Source: Glossina fuscipes (lineage: Eukaryota; Arthropoda; Insecta; Diptera; Glossinidae). Taken from it: a stretch of 64,000 nt of DNA. The stretch lies in assembly GCF_014805625.2 (NCBI RefSeq), contig NW_023998455.1, positions 2,489,017 through 2,553,016 on the forward strand, read 5' to 3'. Position 1 is the stretch's first letter, and the number at the start of each line of letters is the position of its first letter. The notes below the pieces were generated by a model. It had not been told where the DNA came from and made no database searches. It saw nothing but the letters and a program-made list of their open reading frames with translations. The position numbers were made by a program, and so were the translations under genes. Positions 1 to 31,894 of the stretch are shown here, piece after piece.

Positions 1-1081
1 ATGTTGTGATTGTATCCAAATAATAGCACTCTACTGACTTAACTCGTTCCTCTCTGAAAGTAAGAAAGTAAGGATGCAAGTATGAAATCTTAGGTTTATC
101 GAATATTTAGACTTTTTTCACTCGTGTGTTGCAAACGAAAAGGGAAAACTAGCATACCTTTATTTTTGGGTATAAAAAAAAATTGAAGCAAATTTCAAAT
201 ATATAATAATATAAAGTAACCAACAACAAGAACTGACAAACAAACAACAACAAGTCGCAAGCTGACGATCATTATTGAAACATATAATACCCTACGATAT
301 GTATAGCCATAGTGAGCATAATTAAGGCAAAAATAAAAAAAAAAAACAGGAGTGATAAACATTTATTATTAAATTCTTATGCCACTATATAAAAATAGAA
401 AAGAAGAGAGTTCATTAAAACGTACATCATCTTACCATAAATAATTTATTAATACTTAAAATTTGTAGTTAACGTATCATTTGCTACTTAGAACTTACCG
501 TTGTTGCGTGACACATTGAGCGTTTAGTTTTTTCCCGCACGTTATACTCAGTGGATGTTAAATTTAAAACAGATGTCTGTTAGAATCCTAAAAAAGCGCA
601 AAGATAATTCATTACGGCGAGCGGCGAGTGGCGAGCGGCGAGCGGGAGAGAGAAAGTGTAACAGTGTTGAGTGAGCGTGCGCGAAGAAGGTGAAGATGTA
701 AAGATGTGAATTAAAAATCTCCTTCTCCTCCTCCTCCTCCTCCACCACTATTAACGGGTTATTTGTTTTTCAAAAGGAAAACAATAACAATATCGTACGT
801 AGCAGAGACAACTTTACCTTTAACCCCAAAAGTATTAAAAGCAACCATGTGTTTTGTTTATGAATATGAATATGAATATGTATGCGTTTATAAGAGCTAA
901 TGAGCATATTAAGTGATCTGCGCTTATGTGTAAGTAATTAAAATATGCTCGTGACAAAGAGTGATGCTGAGGGTAAGAGTGTTTACACTGTACACGAAAT
1001 GAAGTTTTCTGTCTCTTTCTTTTATTTCATTTCAAATAAGAACACAAGAGAAAAAAGAGCGAAAGAGAGAGAAAAGAGACA

Positions 1082-1116
<35 letters not shown>

Positions 1117-2165
1117 CGAGTGCGTTTTCAAGATAGAATAAAAAGTAAGAGTAAAGAAAAAAATTTTGAAAAAAACAATTAATTGTTTTTAGCTTTTTCT
1201 AAAAGCTAAGCATGTGTGTGTATGTGTCGGTTAATTTGATTTTTCTGTTTTCTTATTTTGTGAAAATCAGGAATGATTTGTAACCAGAAAGGAATGAAAA
1301 TTTCATTTAGTATATCTTCATTATTATTATTTTTTTTTGTATTTTGTTTTTAAGTGCGTGAGTTTTACTAAACGCAAAATAGTATGCACTGGCAAAACGA
1401 AGACAAAGACGACTTCGACGATCATTCTTGAAAGAGAATATAATTATAAACACGGAGTATTTCCTCATAACGTTGACGAATTTGAAAGTAGAAAGTACCG
1501 TGAAAGCCAAAAAAAAAAATAAATAAATAAAAATAAAATAAAATAAATATAAAAAAAATTAACGGAAAATTTTCACTATATATCTTTTTTTTTTTATTTT
1601 TTATTTAAGGCAAAAAAATTCCTATACATAAATAAATGAATAAATTATTTAATCAAATAAAAAAGTGCTAGAAATATTCGGAGAAATTCAAAAAAACAAG
1701 AAAAAACTTCTAAAACAAAAAAAAAAAAAAAAAATTCTGAATTTTTTTTTTTTTTTTTTAATAAAAATTTTAAAAATAGATTCGCTAAACGGAACGTATT
1801 TTTGTCTATGTGTTTGAATGTGTACGATATTATTTATATGTATGTGTGTATGCATGTATATGATGAAATACAAAATTTTTATACTTAAATACCAGCACAC
1901 ATAAGAGCTGATCTCCGTTTTGCGTACAAATATGCATAGGAATGATTTAACGAAGGAAATAAAATTGAAAAAGAAAATCATGTAATATATAACTTAAATC
2001 AAAAAGCCGAAGAAGATATTCATTTGTATTCTTTTCTCAAGCCAAATGTGAAAAGTCATCTGTAAAGTGCCGCTAATTAAGAAAAAAAAAAAAAAAAAAA
2101 AAAGAAAACTAAATATTGAAAAAAAAAAAAATTTATTATTTATTTTTCTAAATTATTTCATAAAA
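1..2165 (+). promoter_or_regulatory. Region upstream of the PPP2R3-like gene, probable promoter and 5' UTR
   Basis: No coding frame is recognisable before the ATG at 2166. The stretch is AT-rich with many A and T runs. Two GC-richer islands stand out: a short tandem of GGCGAGC-like units at about 617-645 and a GA microsatellite at 1086-1113. GA tracts are often bound by GAGA factor in flies, but that role is inference here. The start of transcription cannot be placed. The bases before the ATG (ATAAAAATG) suit fly translation starts, and the frame upstream is only lysine codons from poly-A after a stop at 2064, so coding very likely begins at 2166. Confidence 0.4.
1086..1113. repeat. GA microsatellite
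   Basis: A nearly perfect run of AG dinucleotides lies upstream of the PPP2R3-like gene. It explains the arginine-glutamate frame read through this spot, which is not a gene. Confidence 0.85.
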
Positions 2166-20318
<18,153 letters not shown>

Positions 20319-21262
20319 CGATGTTTATAAAATTTCTTCAAAAAGAATATACTTTTATATCTTTTTCATTTCATGAAATTGTTTTCAAGTTTTTAAACTT
20401 TTTTTTGAATTTTTGAAATAATTTACTTAAGTGTTAATCTTATAGATTTAATTTATTCATTTTTTAATTGTTACATTTTTGTTTTTTTTTTTTGTTTTTT
20501 TTTTTGAATCCTCTCAAGCAACAGAACAAGGCTAGAAAATACCAAAGGCTTAAAAAACTTGTATTTTATTTATTCAATTATTTATTTATCTAATTTCCTT
20601 TATTTTACATTTTTTTTTTTTAATTTTTTTTTTTAATTTTTTACTTTACTAATTTATTTTTCAAAATATTAACTAAAAATATACATAAGAATAAAATAAT
20701 GATAATTATTATTAAATATACATACATATATATATATATATAATAGAAATTTTTAAAATTTATTTATATATTTTGTTTGTTTTCCTCCTCACTCACTAAA
20801 TTATAAAACGGTATTTTTGAAATCGTTTCTTTTCACTCTATATCATATATGAGCAAAAAAGCAAAAGAAAAAAAAACCAAAACAACAAAAAAATTCTTTC
20901 TTTCATTTCCTTTTCTAATAATGAAAATAAACGTATGCACAGAGAGCACAACATAAGAATATTTTTTTTTTTTTTCGTATATATATATATATATATATTT
21001 ATTTTCTATTTTGTGTTGTCTGCGAATTGTTTTTGCTACAACTGTTACGAAATAATAAAAATAAAATTTTATGCTTTTAAATACATTAATTTTCTAACGG
21101 GGCCGTTAAAAATGTATGTAATCCGGACATTTTGTTTCCTTTCGATTCGCTAATTTTTAGCCTAACGAATGGATACCAATGAGATTATTCTTTTTTCATG
21201 TCGGTGTGTAGGTGACGAGGCAACTATAACGTTGAAATTTGTTTCAAACTTATATTACGCAC
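20319..21262. other. Convergent 3' region between the PPP2R3-like gene and ClpX
   Basis: Very AT-rich. It holds the 3' ends of both genes. Several AATAAA-type signals occur on the plus strand (about 20692 and 20925) and TTTATT, its complement, lies at several sites for the minus strand. No open frame looks real. Confidence 0.55.
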
Positions 21263-24200
21263 TTATTGGCTGGCCCGGACTTTTGCTCCTTCTTCATAAT
21301 TTTTCGTATCGTTATCATCATCTGTGGCATCTTCGTTACGCAAATAGAGCGGTTTATCTTTACCCAAAACACAAGCAGAGGTAATATGCACAGTCTTAAT
21401 GTCAGAACCAGGCACTAAAAACATAGGATCCAATAACAGTTGCTCCTACAAATGACAAACGCATATAAAGTTTACAAATCAATCATAATCGATTTATCCT
21501 TCAAAAGGTTCAAAAAGAAAAAAAAAAAAAACAACCAAGTAAAAAAGAGTTTAATTAGTCACGGCCCCCCTTATGGAATACCATATACGACTAACCTTTG
21601 ACTAATGGCTATTTAAAATAAAAGGTTATAGGAGGAATTGGTCGAAAAATTGGTCCGATTCGAACCATTTTCAGGAGTATTCGTCTTTGAACTAAGACAC
21701 GTCAGTCTACTGGTTGTCATCTCAATGGCAAGGGCCTGTAAATTGAACACATATAAGATAAGACCTACTCACGGACAGACCGAGAAGCTTGGACTTACTT
21801 TCCAAATCGAACGGTATAATAATGTAACGGTATATATCTCGAGTACTTCTGCTTTGATGAACACATCCGCCTGAACTTAACACACCCTTCTTCACCTAGT
21901 TGAATAGCATCGGCAAGGGCTTCAGCGTCCATCAGAAAATAAGTTTAAAATGCTTGGAAAACGTCAACAATAAAAACAAGTTTGACATTTCGGATTAAAA
22001 GATATTTCGAAGCAGTTTGCTACTGTAGTGGAAGCTGTAGTGCATTAATTGTGGGGGCAGGAGACACCCAAACTATCTGTAAGAGGGAAATCCGGATGGC
22101 AGAGATTTCTAATCCACTACTCTAAGGTCCGCTTGGAACACCATGAAACCTCCTTAAAGTTTAAGGAATTGAAAACCACGTCACCACGACAGTTGTGTAT
22201 TTGGTTTCGTACAATCACCCGTGAAAAAAACCGTTCGGGAATTATACCAAAAGGAAAGAAAGCAAACCGTACATTGTAATTCGAAAAGAACAATCGCGCC
22301 GTAACCCAAAATTCGATTGTACCGTATGACACTTTTCTCCGTTCTCTTCTACCCAAGCCATTTCAGCCGAGCAAAACAAAATAAGTCAGTCATTGCTTTG
22401 TCAACAGCGAGGGAAGATAAGTCAAGTTTCCACAAGGAAATAACGCCATCATTCCCCTCTACGAAGTAAGCTTGACGTTAAAATAATTAAGTCAGTGGGA
22501 AGCCTATGGGTTTAAAACCGCTCAACTATGTTTAGAAATTACGCACACAATCGTTACAATCTAGATAGACCATAAATGTATGGACAAATGCTTTCCAAAA
22601 ACTACTCACACTTTTGAAGCTGTTTTCATTTTCTTATCTACTAATTGAATCTATCTAAAGCTACTCACAATAGTTTCAATACGAATAAAGAAATTAAAAA
22701 AATATTTTTATAAAAAAAAAAAAAAAAGAAAAAAAAAAGTAATTTAACTTACCATAATTGAACGTAAACCTCTAGCGCCGGTTTGACGATCCATAGCCAA
22801 TTTGGCAATAGATTTGATAGCATTTTCGGTAAATGTTAAATCCACATGGTCCAATCCGATTAATGCTTTATATTGCGGTACCAAAGCATTTTTTGGTTCA
22901 GTTAGAATACGTACCAACATATTCACATTCAAACTGTGGAAAGGCACTATTACCGGAAAACGACCGACAAATTCCTGCAAAATGATATACAGATAATATA
23001 TATGAAAATATATAAGCAATGAAAAAAGATGATCTATTTACTTACGGGTATCATGCCAAATTCGACGAGATCACGAGCTTGTACTTTAGTTAAACATCGG
23101 TCACGTTCTTCCTGATCACTATCCATCGCGTAAGCAGACGATTGAGCTGCTCTACGACCGGATGAACCTGACGTGGGAGCAGTAAAACCTAAATACTTTG
23201 GTTATAGGACGAGATGGAAAAAAGAGATGAAAAAGCACAAGAAAAAAAATAAAGAAAAGATTATTAAAAAGTTCTCTGCTATGGTAGGTGTTACTGTGAA
23301 GATCATCAGAACAGACCTTTTCGTTAAGCCTTCTGGCTATAAGGCGATCCAACCCGGTATAAGCACCAGAGGCAACAAACAATATATTGGTGGTATCGAC
23401 TTGTATAGTTTCCCCACGCAATTTGCGGGGTGAATTGCGTTCGGGCACATTAACTATGGTCCCTTCTAACATTTTGAGCATACCCTGTTGCACGCCCTCG
23501 CCTCCCACATCCCTTAGTTGATGTATACCCGGAACAGCGCCGATTTTGTCCACTTCATCAAGAAACACTATGCCGGTTTGAGCTCGATCCACGCTAAAAT
23601 TATAAAATATATAATTGGAATACGATTTGTGTTTTTTTTGCTATTTTTTTAATTTTCTTCTCTCTCTCTCTCTCTCTTCTTTCCGATTCTTACTTATAAT
23701 TAGCGTCTTGTAATAATTTGGAAATCACACTTTCAATGTCCTCGCCCACATAACCAGCTTGCGTTAACGTGGTGCAATCACAAATTGCAAATGGTACGTC
23801 TAAACATTTAGCTATAGTCTGAGCTATTAGGGTTTTACCCGAACCAGTGGGTCCCAACATGATAATATTGCTTTTCTCCAGTTTTACTTCGTAGTTCTGT
23901 TTTTCGAGTATTTCAGAACCAGTTTCATGAGCATGATTATGGTTAGCAGTACTATGCGGATGCTTGGGTGGTAATTCCGTGCCCGATGAGCTGCCCATAG
24001 TATGACCAATGCCAGTAATGTGCAATAAATCTGTCCGGGTACCCATAGGATCATTGATTATAGGTCCGGGCGCCATATGTGGCTGCGGTTGCGGTGTTAT
24101 GGGTGGCAAATTATGATGTATACGTTTGTAGTGATTATAAACCGCCACCGAAAGCACTTTCTTTGCAAATTCCTGGCCTACAACATGCTTATCTAAATAC

Positions 24201-27200
24201 TCCATAATTTTTTGCGGCGGCGGAGGTGGTTTACGCTGATTTTTCGGTTCTTCTTTAAGATTACGTTTCGCATCCAACTCAGATAGTACTACAAAGAAAT
24301 GATTGCATTTCGCGCATTTAACAAAGCGCGTAGAACTAACAAAGGTCTCGACTTGCGTGCAAGGACTACCACATTTCGGACAGGCTAGAAAATTTTTATC
24401 ATTTGGCGGTTCACCTCCAGAACCAGCTGATGCGGTTGTTGACGTTGTAGTAGTATTTGCGGTATCCTTGCCGCCTGTTCCTAAACCACTACTGCCGCCA
24501 ACTGGACTGGCACCACCAGCTGCATGCGATAAGGTTATATCAATTCTAGGATTGTTAGCGATATGAACACATTTAATCTGCGCATACGAGTTGCAGCAAA
24601 GAGCTAAAAGAAAACGAAACAAATAAAATGAGAAATACTTTATACGCCAAAGTAATGTTTACATGAACATAAAACAACAAATAAAAACATAAGAGTGTGC
24701 GGGCAGAGCCCGCATTAAACACCGCATGTAACTTCGTTTAATACAATTATTATATATAACGGCTGTTCTAGATAAGAGTTCTTATAGGCAATGACCGAAG
24801 AACCATTTTCCATAGCATTCATTCTTGGGCCAACAGAGGTCAGTGCATCAAATGTCATCAAAATTTCTTAAAAATTGGAAACGGTTGCTTGAACACAAGA
24901 AAAGCAGACAGACAGAAAGTGATTCTGAGTCAATCGGTACAACAAGACAATCGGATGAACGGACAAATCCAAATGTACTAAGAAAATGATATTGAATCGA
25001 TTGGTATCATAAAAAATGAGTCTATCTCAAGACCTTCAAGCCATACATCCACGCAAACTTAATACATTCCTGTGGGGTGTAGGGTACAAAAAATAATATT
25101 CAGAATCAAAAAAAAAGTTCTTTTAAATCAATTTAAGATCACAAATGATGCATTCAGCCAGCCACACAGGATGGATAGACAAACATTTGAAGATCACTTT
25201 TATACTTTATAGGATCGTTGAACTAAATTTCCAAATGTTTCATATGAGATTGCAATTTTAGCGTACCTTCAGATTCCAGCATAGTATAAATGAATATATT
25301 TCAAGTTGATGTCGACAGTATGCTTAATTTTGAGGTTAGAGTATCCCTATGCCCTTAAGAATTACATCAAAAAAGTTCTTACAAAAATTTGAACCAACCG
25401 GTTAAGACCCTCAAACAATACTTTGTTCTTAATTATGACTTCTTCGTCTATCTTAAATAAATAGTTAAACCAAACAGCTTGAAGCGTGCTTAATTATCAT
25501 TTAGCAATACAAGTCTGCGTCGTGCTAAGTTTGCAAGTGTCAGGAACCTTCTCGCAATCTAATATTTCCACATGGACGCAACGTGTTGTTTCCTTTGTGA
25601 GACAGGATAAAAACGTATTTAATTAGAGCAAAACAATATCAAATGAATAGGCCAAAGAGTCAACTAACTAAAAGTTATTAAACTTAGGTAAAATAGTTTT
25701 GCGGAAAATCTATATCTAAAGTAGCTTCATTTCTGTGTACTTATCCGGATGTCCTGGATTTGCCCTTAGTTTCATTATTTGTTTTTCGCATTCTTATTAT
25801 AAACATACGAATGTCCAAAGAACGATGAATTCGTAGATCTCTCTACATATATTATTATACGATTCTTAGCCGTTTTAATTGATGCCTCTGCCAAATCCTT
25901 GAACCTTGTTTGGAAAGCTGTAGCTAGTGCGAGTATAGATTACTCAAAAATCTCTTAATAAATTAATAAAAAGCAAAACTATGCAGTTGTGGCTTTAGTA
26001 GAACTGCGGTTTGGGTTTATGCTTTTCGATATCGAACTTATTTGATAGATTTTACTCGAGCCTTGTATAGCTATATTGTTAAGCGGAGATACGATTGCTG
26101 CACAGGTGCCGCTTATGCTAACTATTGTGGACTCTCCTTTTGATATTACGGAGAAGACCTTACCTTATATTCTACTTTCGTTCTAAAATTTCTTACATCG
26201 GTTTTGAAATGATTGCAAACTTTTTACGATAATTACGTTCTCATCGTAATCGGGCCACTATTACACTTAGACTTGGTTTCTTCTTTTTTAAATTCCCAAT
26301 GAAAAGTATATATATGAGAATATATTAAACTTGTCTAGATATATGAATTAATTATATAGACGTTTAATCGCTTTGAAAAGTGGATACTACTAGATTTAAA
26401 TGAAAGATCGCAATCTTAAATTTTGTTGCTTAACCCGTGATCAGGTTAAATTTAAGAAGAAATGACATGTTTCTCGATCTACGACAAAATTACCCGTTAC
26501 CTTTTTAGCGAAGTGACGAAAATTTCATTTTTTTCGATTTACCTCAAGATTATTTCTGATTATGTATGCGGAGAACTCAGCCGTTGCATCTATGTAGTTT
26601 ATGAGAATAATGGGTAACAAAGCCAAAATGAAGGGAAGACATTCGCAATGTACTTTACACTGTGGGCATGTCTCTTCGCCAAATCAACCCATTTTCAATA
26701 TCAACTTTCCTACATGAACAACTAATTGTCATTTTTGTTGTCGGATGAATATTTACGAAATATGAACGGATGAAAATGTATAGTGAAACCGATTCAGAAT
26801 TTGATACTAACCAAGGATATATAAACTTTATGGGAACTTTCGGATATTGCAAAAGATTTCGTTTGATATTGAGTGCATTGAATAAAATCGTTTTGTGCAT
26901 ACGCCGTGCTTAGTAAGTAAATGTAAAAATAAATGAGGACAGTATAGTCGAGCAGAGATGACCTTTAGATACCCCAAATCACTTTGCCTATTTGCAATTA
27001 TTCGCCTGTTTAGGTAATAATACATCAAAAGTGACGCATTTGTTTCATACAAAGACACTTTGTATGGAATCGCGCATATTGTGCGTTGCCCTAAATTTTG
27101 CATATTTTCTTTATTTATTGCTTAAAAATTTGAATATATTTCAGTTTCCCTCAAAGAGTATAAATTACGCCTTCTTTTAATATAAAGGCAGGCTTTTCAT

Positions 27201-28592
27201 GATAACTCCTGTATATGCTAGGATTTAAAAAATAGATCTATGTGATCTACATTTTTTTTTTTTTTTTGATAAATATCTACTACGGACCAATTTTAATCAT
27301 AACAATCTAAAAATTTAACCTTTATCTGAGAGCTTAGCATTCATGAAAAGACTTATTTGAAGTGGAGTCCAAGAAATAGGCCTATGTGGTTCACTTCATT
27401 GAAAAATTTTCCTTAATAAAACGTTAATAACTGTGCCTTTTAAGCATATAAAGGTTTAATTGTCCAGAGAATCCGTATCCAAAATATAGGCTGACGTGGT
27501 CCAAACCCGTTAGATTTGACTTGATAAATTGATTGAAAATTAAATCTTTTTGACAAGGATTCATTTGCCGTAGGAATGGTTGTACGAGAGGAGGCTCAAG
27601 AATGCGGCTTCAGCCAAATCAAAGTTTTTCATACCGATTTGAAATGACGATATATCAGTGCTACTCAGCTACTTTTTTAAAAAAATAGTTTTGAAAATAG
27701 CAGGTGTTTTTTCACTAGAACAACTTTGAAAAACAGGGCGTCGAGAAATTGAACCGATCCAGACCATTTTCAATATCATTCGTTCATGAAATCTACCACA
27801 ATATTAAAACCGTTTAGGTGAGCTTTCAGAATAGAGATCGCTAATTATTTATTCTTTGAGATGGATGTGGAATTATATATATTTATAAATAAATATAAAT
27901 ATATATATATATACTTATATATATAAATTTTTTTTTTTTTGTAATGTAAACTTGACCCAAATTTTGAAAAGCAGTAAAAAGTTGCACAGATGACTTTTGA
28001 CGAAACAGAAAAAAAACAAGTTCAAGAAACGTGTGTGTTTTAAAATGCCAGACACAGCTATTAGATTAACAAGTAACATTAAACAGTAAACAGCAACAAA
28101 CAAAGACATTGGCTTTGGTATGATAACCAAATGTATAAACTGAAACTAAAGGCAAACGTCGACAAACTATAGTAATATGATGACCTTGATTGAAAGCATA
28201 TTTAAAAAAACGTCAAATGGACGAGAAGCTAGTGGAGGAGGAAAGATTAGTATAAACATTCATGCATATCAAGGTAAGTAGTTATCGCAACGAACAGCTG
28301 TTAGCACAGCTTCAAAGTGATATTCAATTTTGTTAGAAAGAATTTTTCAGAAGCCTCAACAAAAACGAAATAAGAGAAGTGTTGACGTAGATTTTTTTTT
28401 TTTTGCAATGAAAATGAACGTTGTTTTCCAAGAATTGCAAATGGAGCAATAGAAATGTTTAACAAAACAAACTAACTCATACAACGTAGCGTACGTTTAC
28501 AATCAAACATTCTTACCTTTTAACCAATAAGAGTTGACCCCGCTTTTGGGCAATTGTGATAGCAGGAATATATGTCTTACGACACTCATCAT
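21263..28592 (-). CDS. ClpX: ATP-dependent Clp protease ATP-binding subunit ClpX, mitochondrial
   Basis: AAA+ unfoldase that unfolds mitochondrial matrix proteins and feeds them to ClpP. Exons in transcript order: 28592-28517, 24603-23694, 23593-23317, 23195-23046, 22974-22753, 21445-21263; total 1818 nt, 605 residues, all phases consistent. The first exon encodes [16 protein letters not shown], a basic and hydrophobic presequence suited to mitochondrial import. A four-cysteine zinc finger lies at C100, C103, C122 and C125. Walker A is GPTGSGKT at 276-283, the substrate-gripping pore loop GYVG is at 309-312, Walker B is IVFLDE at 337-342 and the sensor-2 motif GARGLR is near 537. Between zinc finger and Walker A there is a Pro/His-rich insertion (about 190-250), as in animal mitochondrial ClpX. 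The C-terminus is acidic ([11 protein letters not shown]). The first exon is inferred from its ATG, donor and phase; the rest is secure. Confidence 0.92.
21446..22752 (-). other. Last intron of ClpX
   Basis: It contains a DINE-1-like fragment at about 21600-21870 (minus orientation) and otherwise unrecognised sequence. Open frames on both strands at about 22049-22356 show no known domain and no splice support. Confidence 0.5.
21600..21870 (-). mobile_element. DINE-1-like dispersed repeat, partial copy
   Basis: On the minus strand it carries the shared segments for ATTTGTCTG-like tracts, the AATGGTTCGAATCGG block and a CGACCAATTCC segment. Ends are eroded. Confidence 0.45.
24745..25090 (-). 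mobile_element. DINE-1-like dispersed repeat
   Basis: The minus-strand reading has a start like TAAGTTTGCGTGGATGTATGG, then TCTGTCTGTC near the middle and an AATGGTTCTTCGG segment. The end GGGGTGTAGGGTAC is visible on the plus strand. It is a decayed copy in the ClpX first intron. Confidence 0.55.
27190..27640 (+). mobile_element. Second dispersed repeat family, remnant
   Basis: It shares TTTTCATGA, AATAGATCTA.GTG, GGAGTCCAAG.AATAGG and 'TGTGGTCCAAA' type phrases with 16395-16920 and 63340-63640. It has no coding capacity. The element class cannot be assigned from these decayed copies. Confidence 0.4.
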
Positions 28593-29917
28593 TTATATGT
28601 TATTATTGTTAATATTGCTTTACTTTAAAGGCAATTTCTTTAATTTCTACTAAAAACGTATATAACTTTTTATATAAAAAAAAAAAAAATAATAATAATA
28701 ATGATTTTCTATTTATTTGCCACACCACACGCTTCCGTGTGTTTTTTCACCCAAACTTTTTTTGCCCGTCACCACACTTTTATTAACAGTTGTTAACTGT
28801 TTTCTTAATTTGCCTTTTTTTCTTTTTTTTATTGAAAAAATTGATAATTTTTTCCTAAATTTCAGTCTAATACGCAATTTATAGCACTTTTGTCAAAAAA
28901 ATAAAAATAATGTATGTATGTACAAAAAAAATCACTTTTCCTCTTGTAGCTGGTACTTTCAGTTGTTGTTTTCTTTATTTTATTTTCTTGCTTTATGCAG
29001 GATCGCAACATGACAGCGCGCAGTATGTTCAGTCCACATCTTTTTTTTTCGTACATATATATTTTTCTTTGCCACCAAAGAATTCTGTTATAAACGACTT
29101 GACTTAATTTTCTTTTTTTGCTGAGAGAAAACAGCTGTTTTTATCTTTACAATTTTTCCAATTTGGTCCGCATAGTAATCTTTCTTTATGGGTGCTAATT
29201 AAAGCAAAAAAAAAAAATTTCACAAACAAGAAGAAAAATATTATCTCCCCTTGTTAAATTTTCTTCTCTATGCAACAAAAAATTTGATTGAAAATAAAAT
29301 TATGACAATTTTAAGAAATGTTAAAAGGGTTTAACGCAGGTTCTAAGAGCATATATATATGTATACATAATGACAGAATCATTTGTTAAGCAAAGAATTA
29401 TTTCATTTATTGCGATCTTAGGTCGCAGTTTGAATAAAAATCGATCAGTTTTCATGAAAAGTAAGTTTTTACATGGCTGAATATTGCTTTGTCTCTTGCA
29501 ACAAAAAAAAAAAAAAAATGCATGACTTGTCGGTTATCTAAAAGTTTCCTCATGGAAAGAATTCAACTCCACTACTGGAACCCGGTGAGAAGGACCAAGA
29601 GGACCCTTTAAGTTCTTCTTGTTCCAAGTTCTAGATCGGTTTATTATGGTTGCCGTTGAATTGTCACGTAATGTCAAAGATTCACTTTTCTTTTTCGTAC
29701 ATTGTAGTCCATACTCTATTGCTGAAATAAAACTTAAAATAACACTAATGTTAACAATAATGTTTATGCAATAGCTCCGACTGATAGTTAGCTGCTATAA
29801 GAACCAATGCTTATTTCCGTGTCATGGAAAGGTAATCACGGTTGTAATGTTAGAAGACCGGCTTTAGAATGAGAAAATGAGATTTATAGAATTATTTTTT
29901 GAATTAAATATTCTTTA
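28593..29917. promoter_or_regulatory. Region between the ClpX 5' end and the Surf6 3' end
   Basis: It must hold the minus-strand ClpX promoter and the Surf6 3' UTR. It is AT-rich with many T runs. I could not place a TATA box, initiator or DRE with confidence. No coding frame is recognised. Confidence 0.4.
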
Positions 29918-30850
29918 TTAAAATCCCGGTATAACTCGTCCCTTTTTGCTCGCTCTCTTTAGTTTTCGAATTTGATTATCTTTTATTCGCTTATTAATAT
30001 TCTCTTGACGTTTCTTTTGCCGCGCTGCTATATCATTATCAACTTTTTTTTCACGATCTTGCCATTCCATTTTCGATTTCTTCTTCTCAAGTTTGTGTTT
30101 CTTGATGGTTTTATAAAGTAATTTAGGATCATCTTTAACCTTTTTACCATCAGCTTTATCGAAAGCTTTCTTCCACGATAATTCAGTCTTTAATTCAGAA
30201 GCTTTTATAATATCGCCCTGTTCCTTAAGCTCATTGATCTTTTTATCGGTTTCTTTCAATTCATTTAATATTTCACGAGGATTTTTATGAGATTGTTTAC
30301 GCTTTTGAGCGAAATCTATTTTAGAAAAAACAATTTTCCCCTCTTCATTAAATATGGGTTTAGTTATTATCGGTTTTATATCGCGTTTGCTTTCATTTTC
30401 TTCATCGTCATCATGTTTAATGGTATGAATTTGTTTAGATTGCTCGTTTTTCAAAGATTTCGCCGCCGATATCAATACCTTCTTAAATTCTTTATTTTTC
30501 CGCAACTTCTTGGTCTCTTTCCTTTCACGGTTCTTCTCAGAAGTTCCTTTTTTCATTTTCATTTTGTTTTTGATTAGATTTAATCGATCCTGCAGTTCAT
30601 CATCCGGCATCGAATTTTTTAAAATTTGTTGTTTATTAATATTAACGGGCTTGTCATTTGGCAGCAGATAACTTTCGTAGTCAGTATCTGGTAAGTGAAT
30701 GGATAGGTATTAAATGTTCTTAACATTACTTTAATAGTTCTTACCTTCTACAGAATCAGGAACTTTACAATTTATTAACAGGTCCATAATGCGCTCATTT
30801 TCGACCCGTAAAAATCTCATTAGATGTTTTTTATCCATTTGTATTGTCAT
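29918..30850 (-). CDS. Surf6: Surfeit locus protein 6 homologue (ribosome biogenesis)
   Basis: Nucleolar RNA-binding protein of the SURF6/Rrp14 family, needed for ribosomal subunit assembly. Two exons: 30850-30745 and 30687-29918, joined in phase 1, giving 291 residues. The protein is very rich in Lys, Arg and Glu. The C-terminal part (about 150-291) holds the family domain, with ELSWKKAFDKADGKKVKDD, the motif MEWQDREK and a basic terminal helix (RQKKRQENINKRIKDN), ending KGRVIPGF. The human protein is longer, about 360 residues, mainly in its N-terminal half. The ATG at 30850 is chosen because it opens the first exon and lies before a good GTAAGA donor. The 57-base intron is typical of flies. 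Divergent neighbour: the RhoGAP gene, with about 1 kb between the starts. Confidence 0.88.
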
Positions 30851-31894
30851 TTTGTCCGTATGATTTTGCTAATGTTTTTAAGTTTTATCAAAACACGTGT
30901 TGACATACAAAAACAAAAATATGGAAATAAATTGCAAGGTGTATGTTCAGTGTAGCACGAAAAAATATTCTTATGTTCAAAAATTGTTAATGATGAATAA
31001 TAATGAACCTAGTTTGTACTAAAACAAAAAATTATTTTCTTATGAAAGAATAATTATATAGTCCAGAGAAAAGTTATCGTCTCCAATTTTTTTTTTTTTT
31101 TATGTGTGTACAGCACGGATGCATGTAAAGCATCAGGTGACACGTTTTAGTTAAAAAAAAAAAAACATGTGTTGGCAATATATATTTTGCGCGAAAACCC
31201 GGGATTGTTGTTGTACAATTTTGTTTACTTTTGAGAGTAGATTACGAAGATTGCCTGGATTTGTTGTTGTATGCAACGATTGCCGGCATTATAATTGAAT
31301 TATATTGTTTATCTTTGTTCAACATACTAAAAAAAAAAAAATATTGTTTATCTTTGAAAGAAAATGGTTTGTGTTTGTGTTGAGTACAATTTTTAATGCA
31401 GTTTATTGACAAAATTAGCAAAACTTGGTTTAAACCTATTTGTCTTTGATTAGAAACTTTCATTTATCTCCTCAATTATTATACAAAGGCAAAAAAACCG
31501 ACTGTTTATGTTCGCTTAAAGTATGAATTAATTAAAAAAATTGAAATAAATTGCATGCGTTCTTTCCACATATGTTCAGCAAAAGCAGAGTTGTTATAAA
31601 CTCTTCTTTATTTATCCGTCTGTAACTGTTCTCATTTTGTACAATGTTGTTGTCTCCTCTGCACTGAACACAGATAATAGTATGAAAATTTTTATTTTAT
31701 GTCATCCATTTAACGCCTTTGCATTGTTGTTTTTTTGCATTCATTACCCAAAAAGAATGACTAATTTTTGTGTGTGTTTTGCTACTTAAAAAAGAAAATA
31801 AATCTAATACTAAGATAATAAATAAATTAAGGAAAGAAAAAAAAATCGAAAAAGTTTATCATACGGGATTTTCATATAAACAATAGCACTAAAA
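30851..31894. promoter_or_regulatory. Divergent promoter region between Surf6 and the RhoGAP gene
   Basis: About 1.04 kb separates two oppositely transcribed starts, so promoters and 5' UTRs of both genes must lie here. The sequence is AT-rich with T and A runs. I identify no core element with confidence. Short frames such as the one at 31242-31463 have no recognisable product. Confidence 0.5.

Larger units (their letters stand above)
24604..28516 (-). other. First intron of ClpX (3.9 kb)
   Basis: It separates the presequence exon from the zinc-finger exon. Recognisable content is limited to a DINE-1-like copy (24745-25090), remnants of a second repeat family (about 27190-27640), a small DINE-like fragment (27700-27800) and a TA run near 27900. 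The remainder, about 25.1-27.1 kb, holds only short open frames with no recognisable product. Confidence 0.55.

Noticed and set aside
22049..22356. Paired frames of about 75 codons on both strands in the last ClpX intron
   Set aside because: No domain recognised, and the two overlap each other. No evidence favours either strand.
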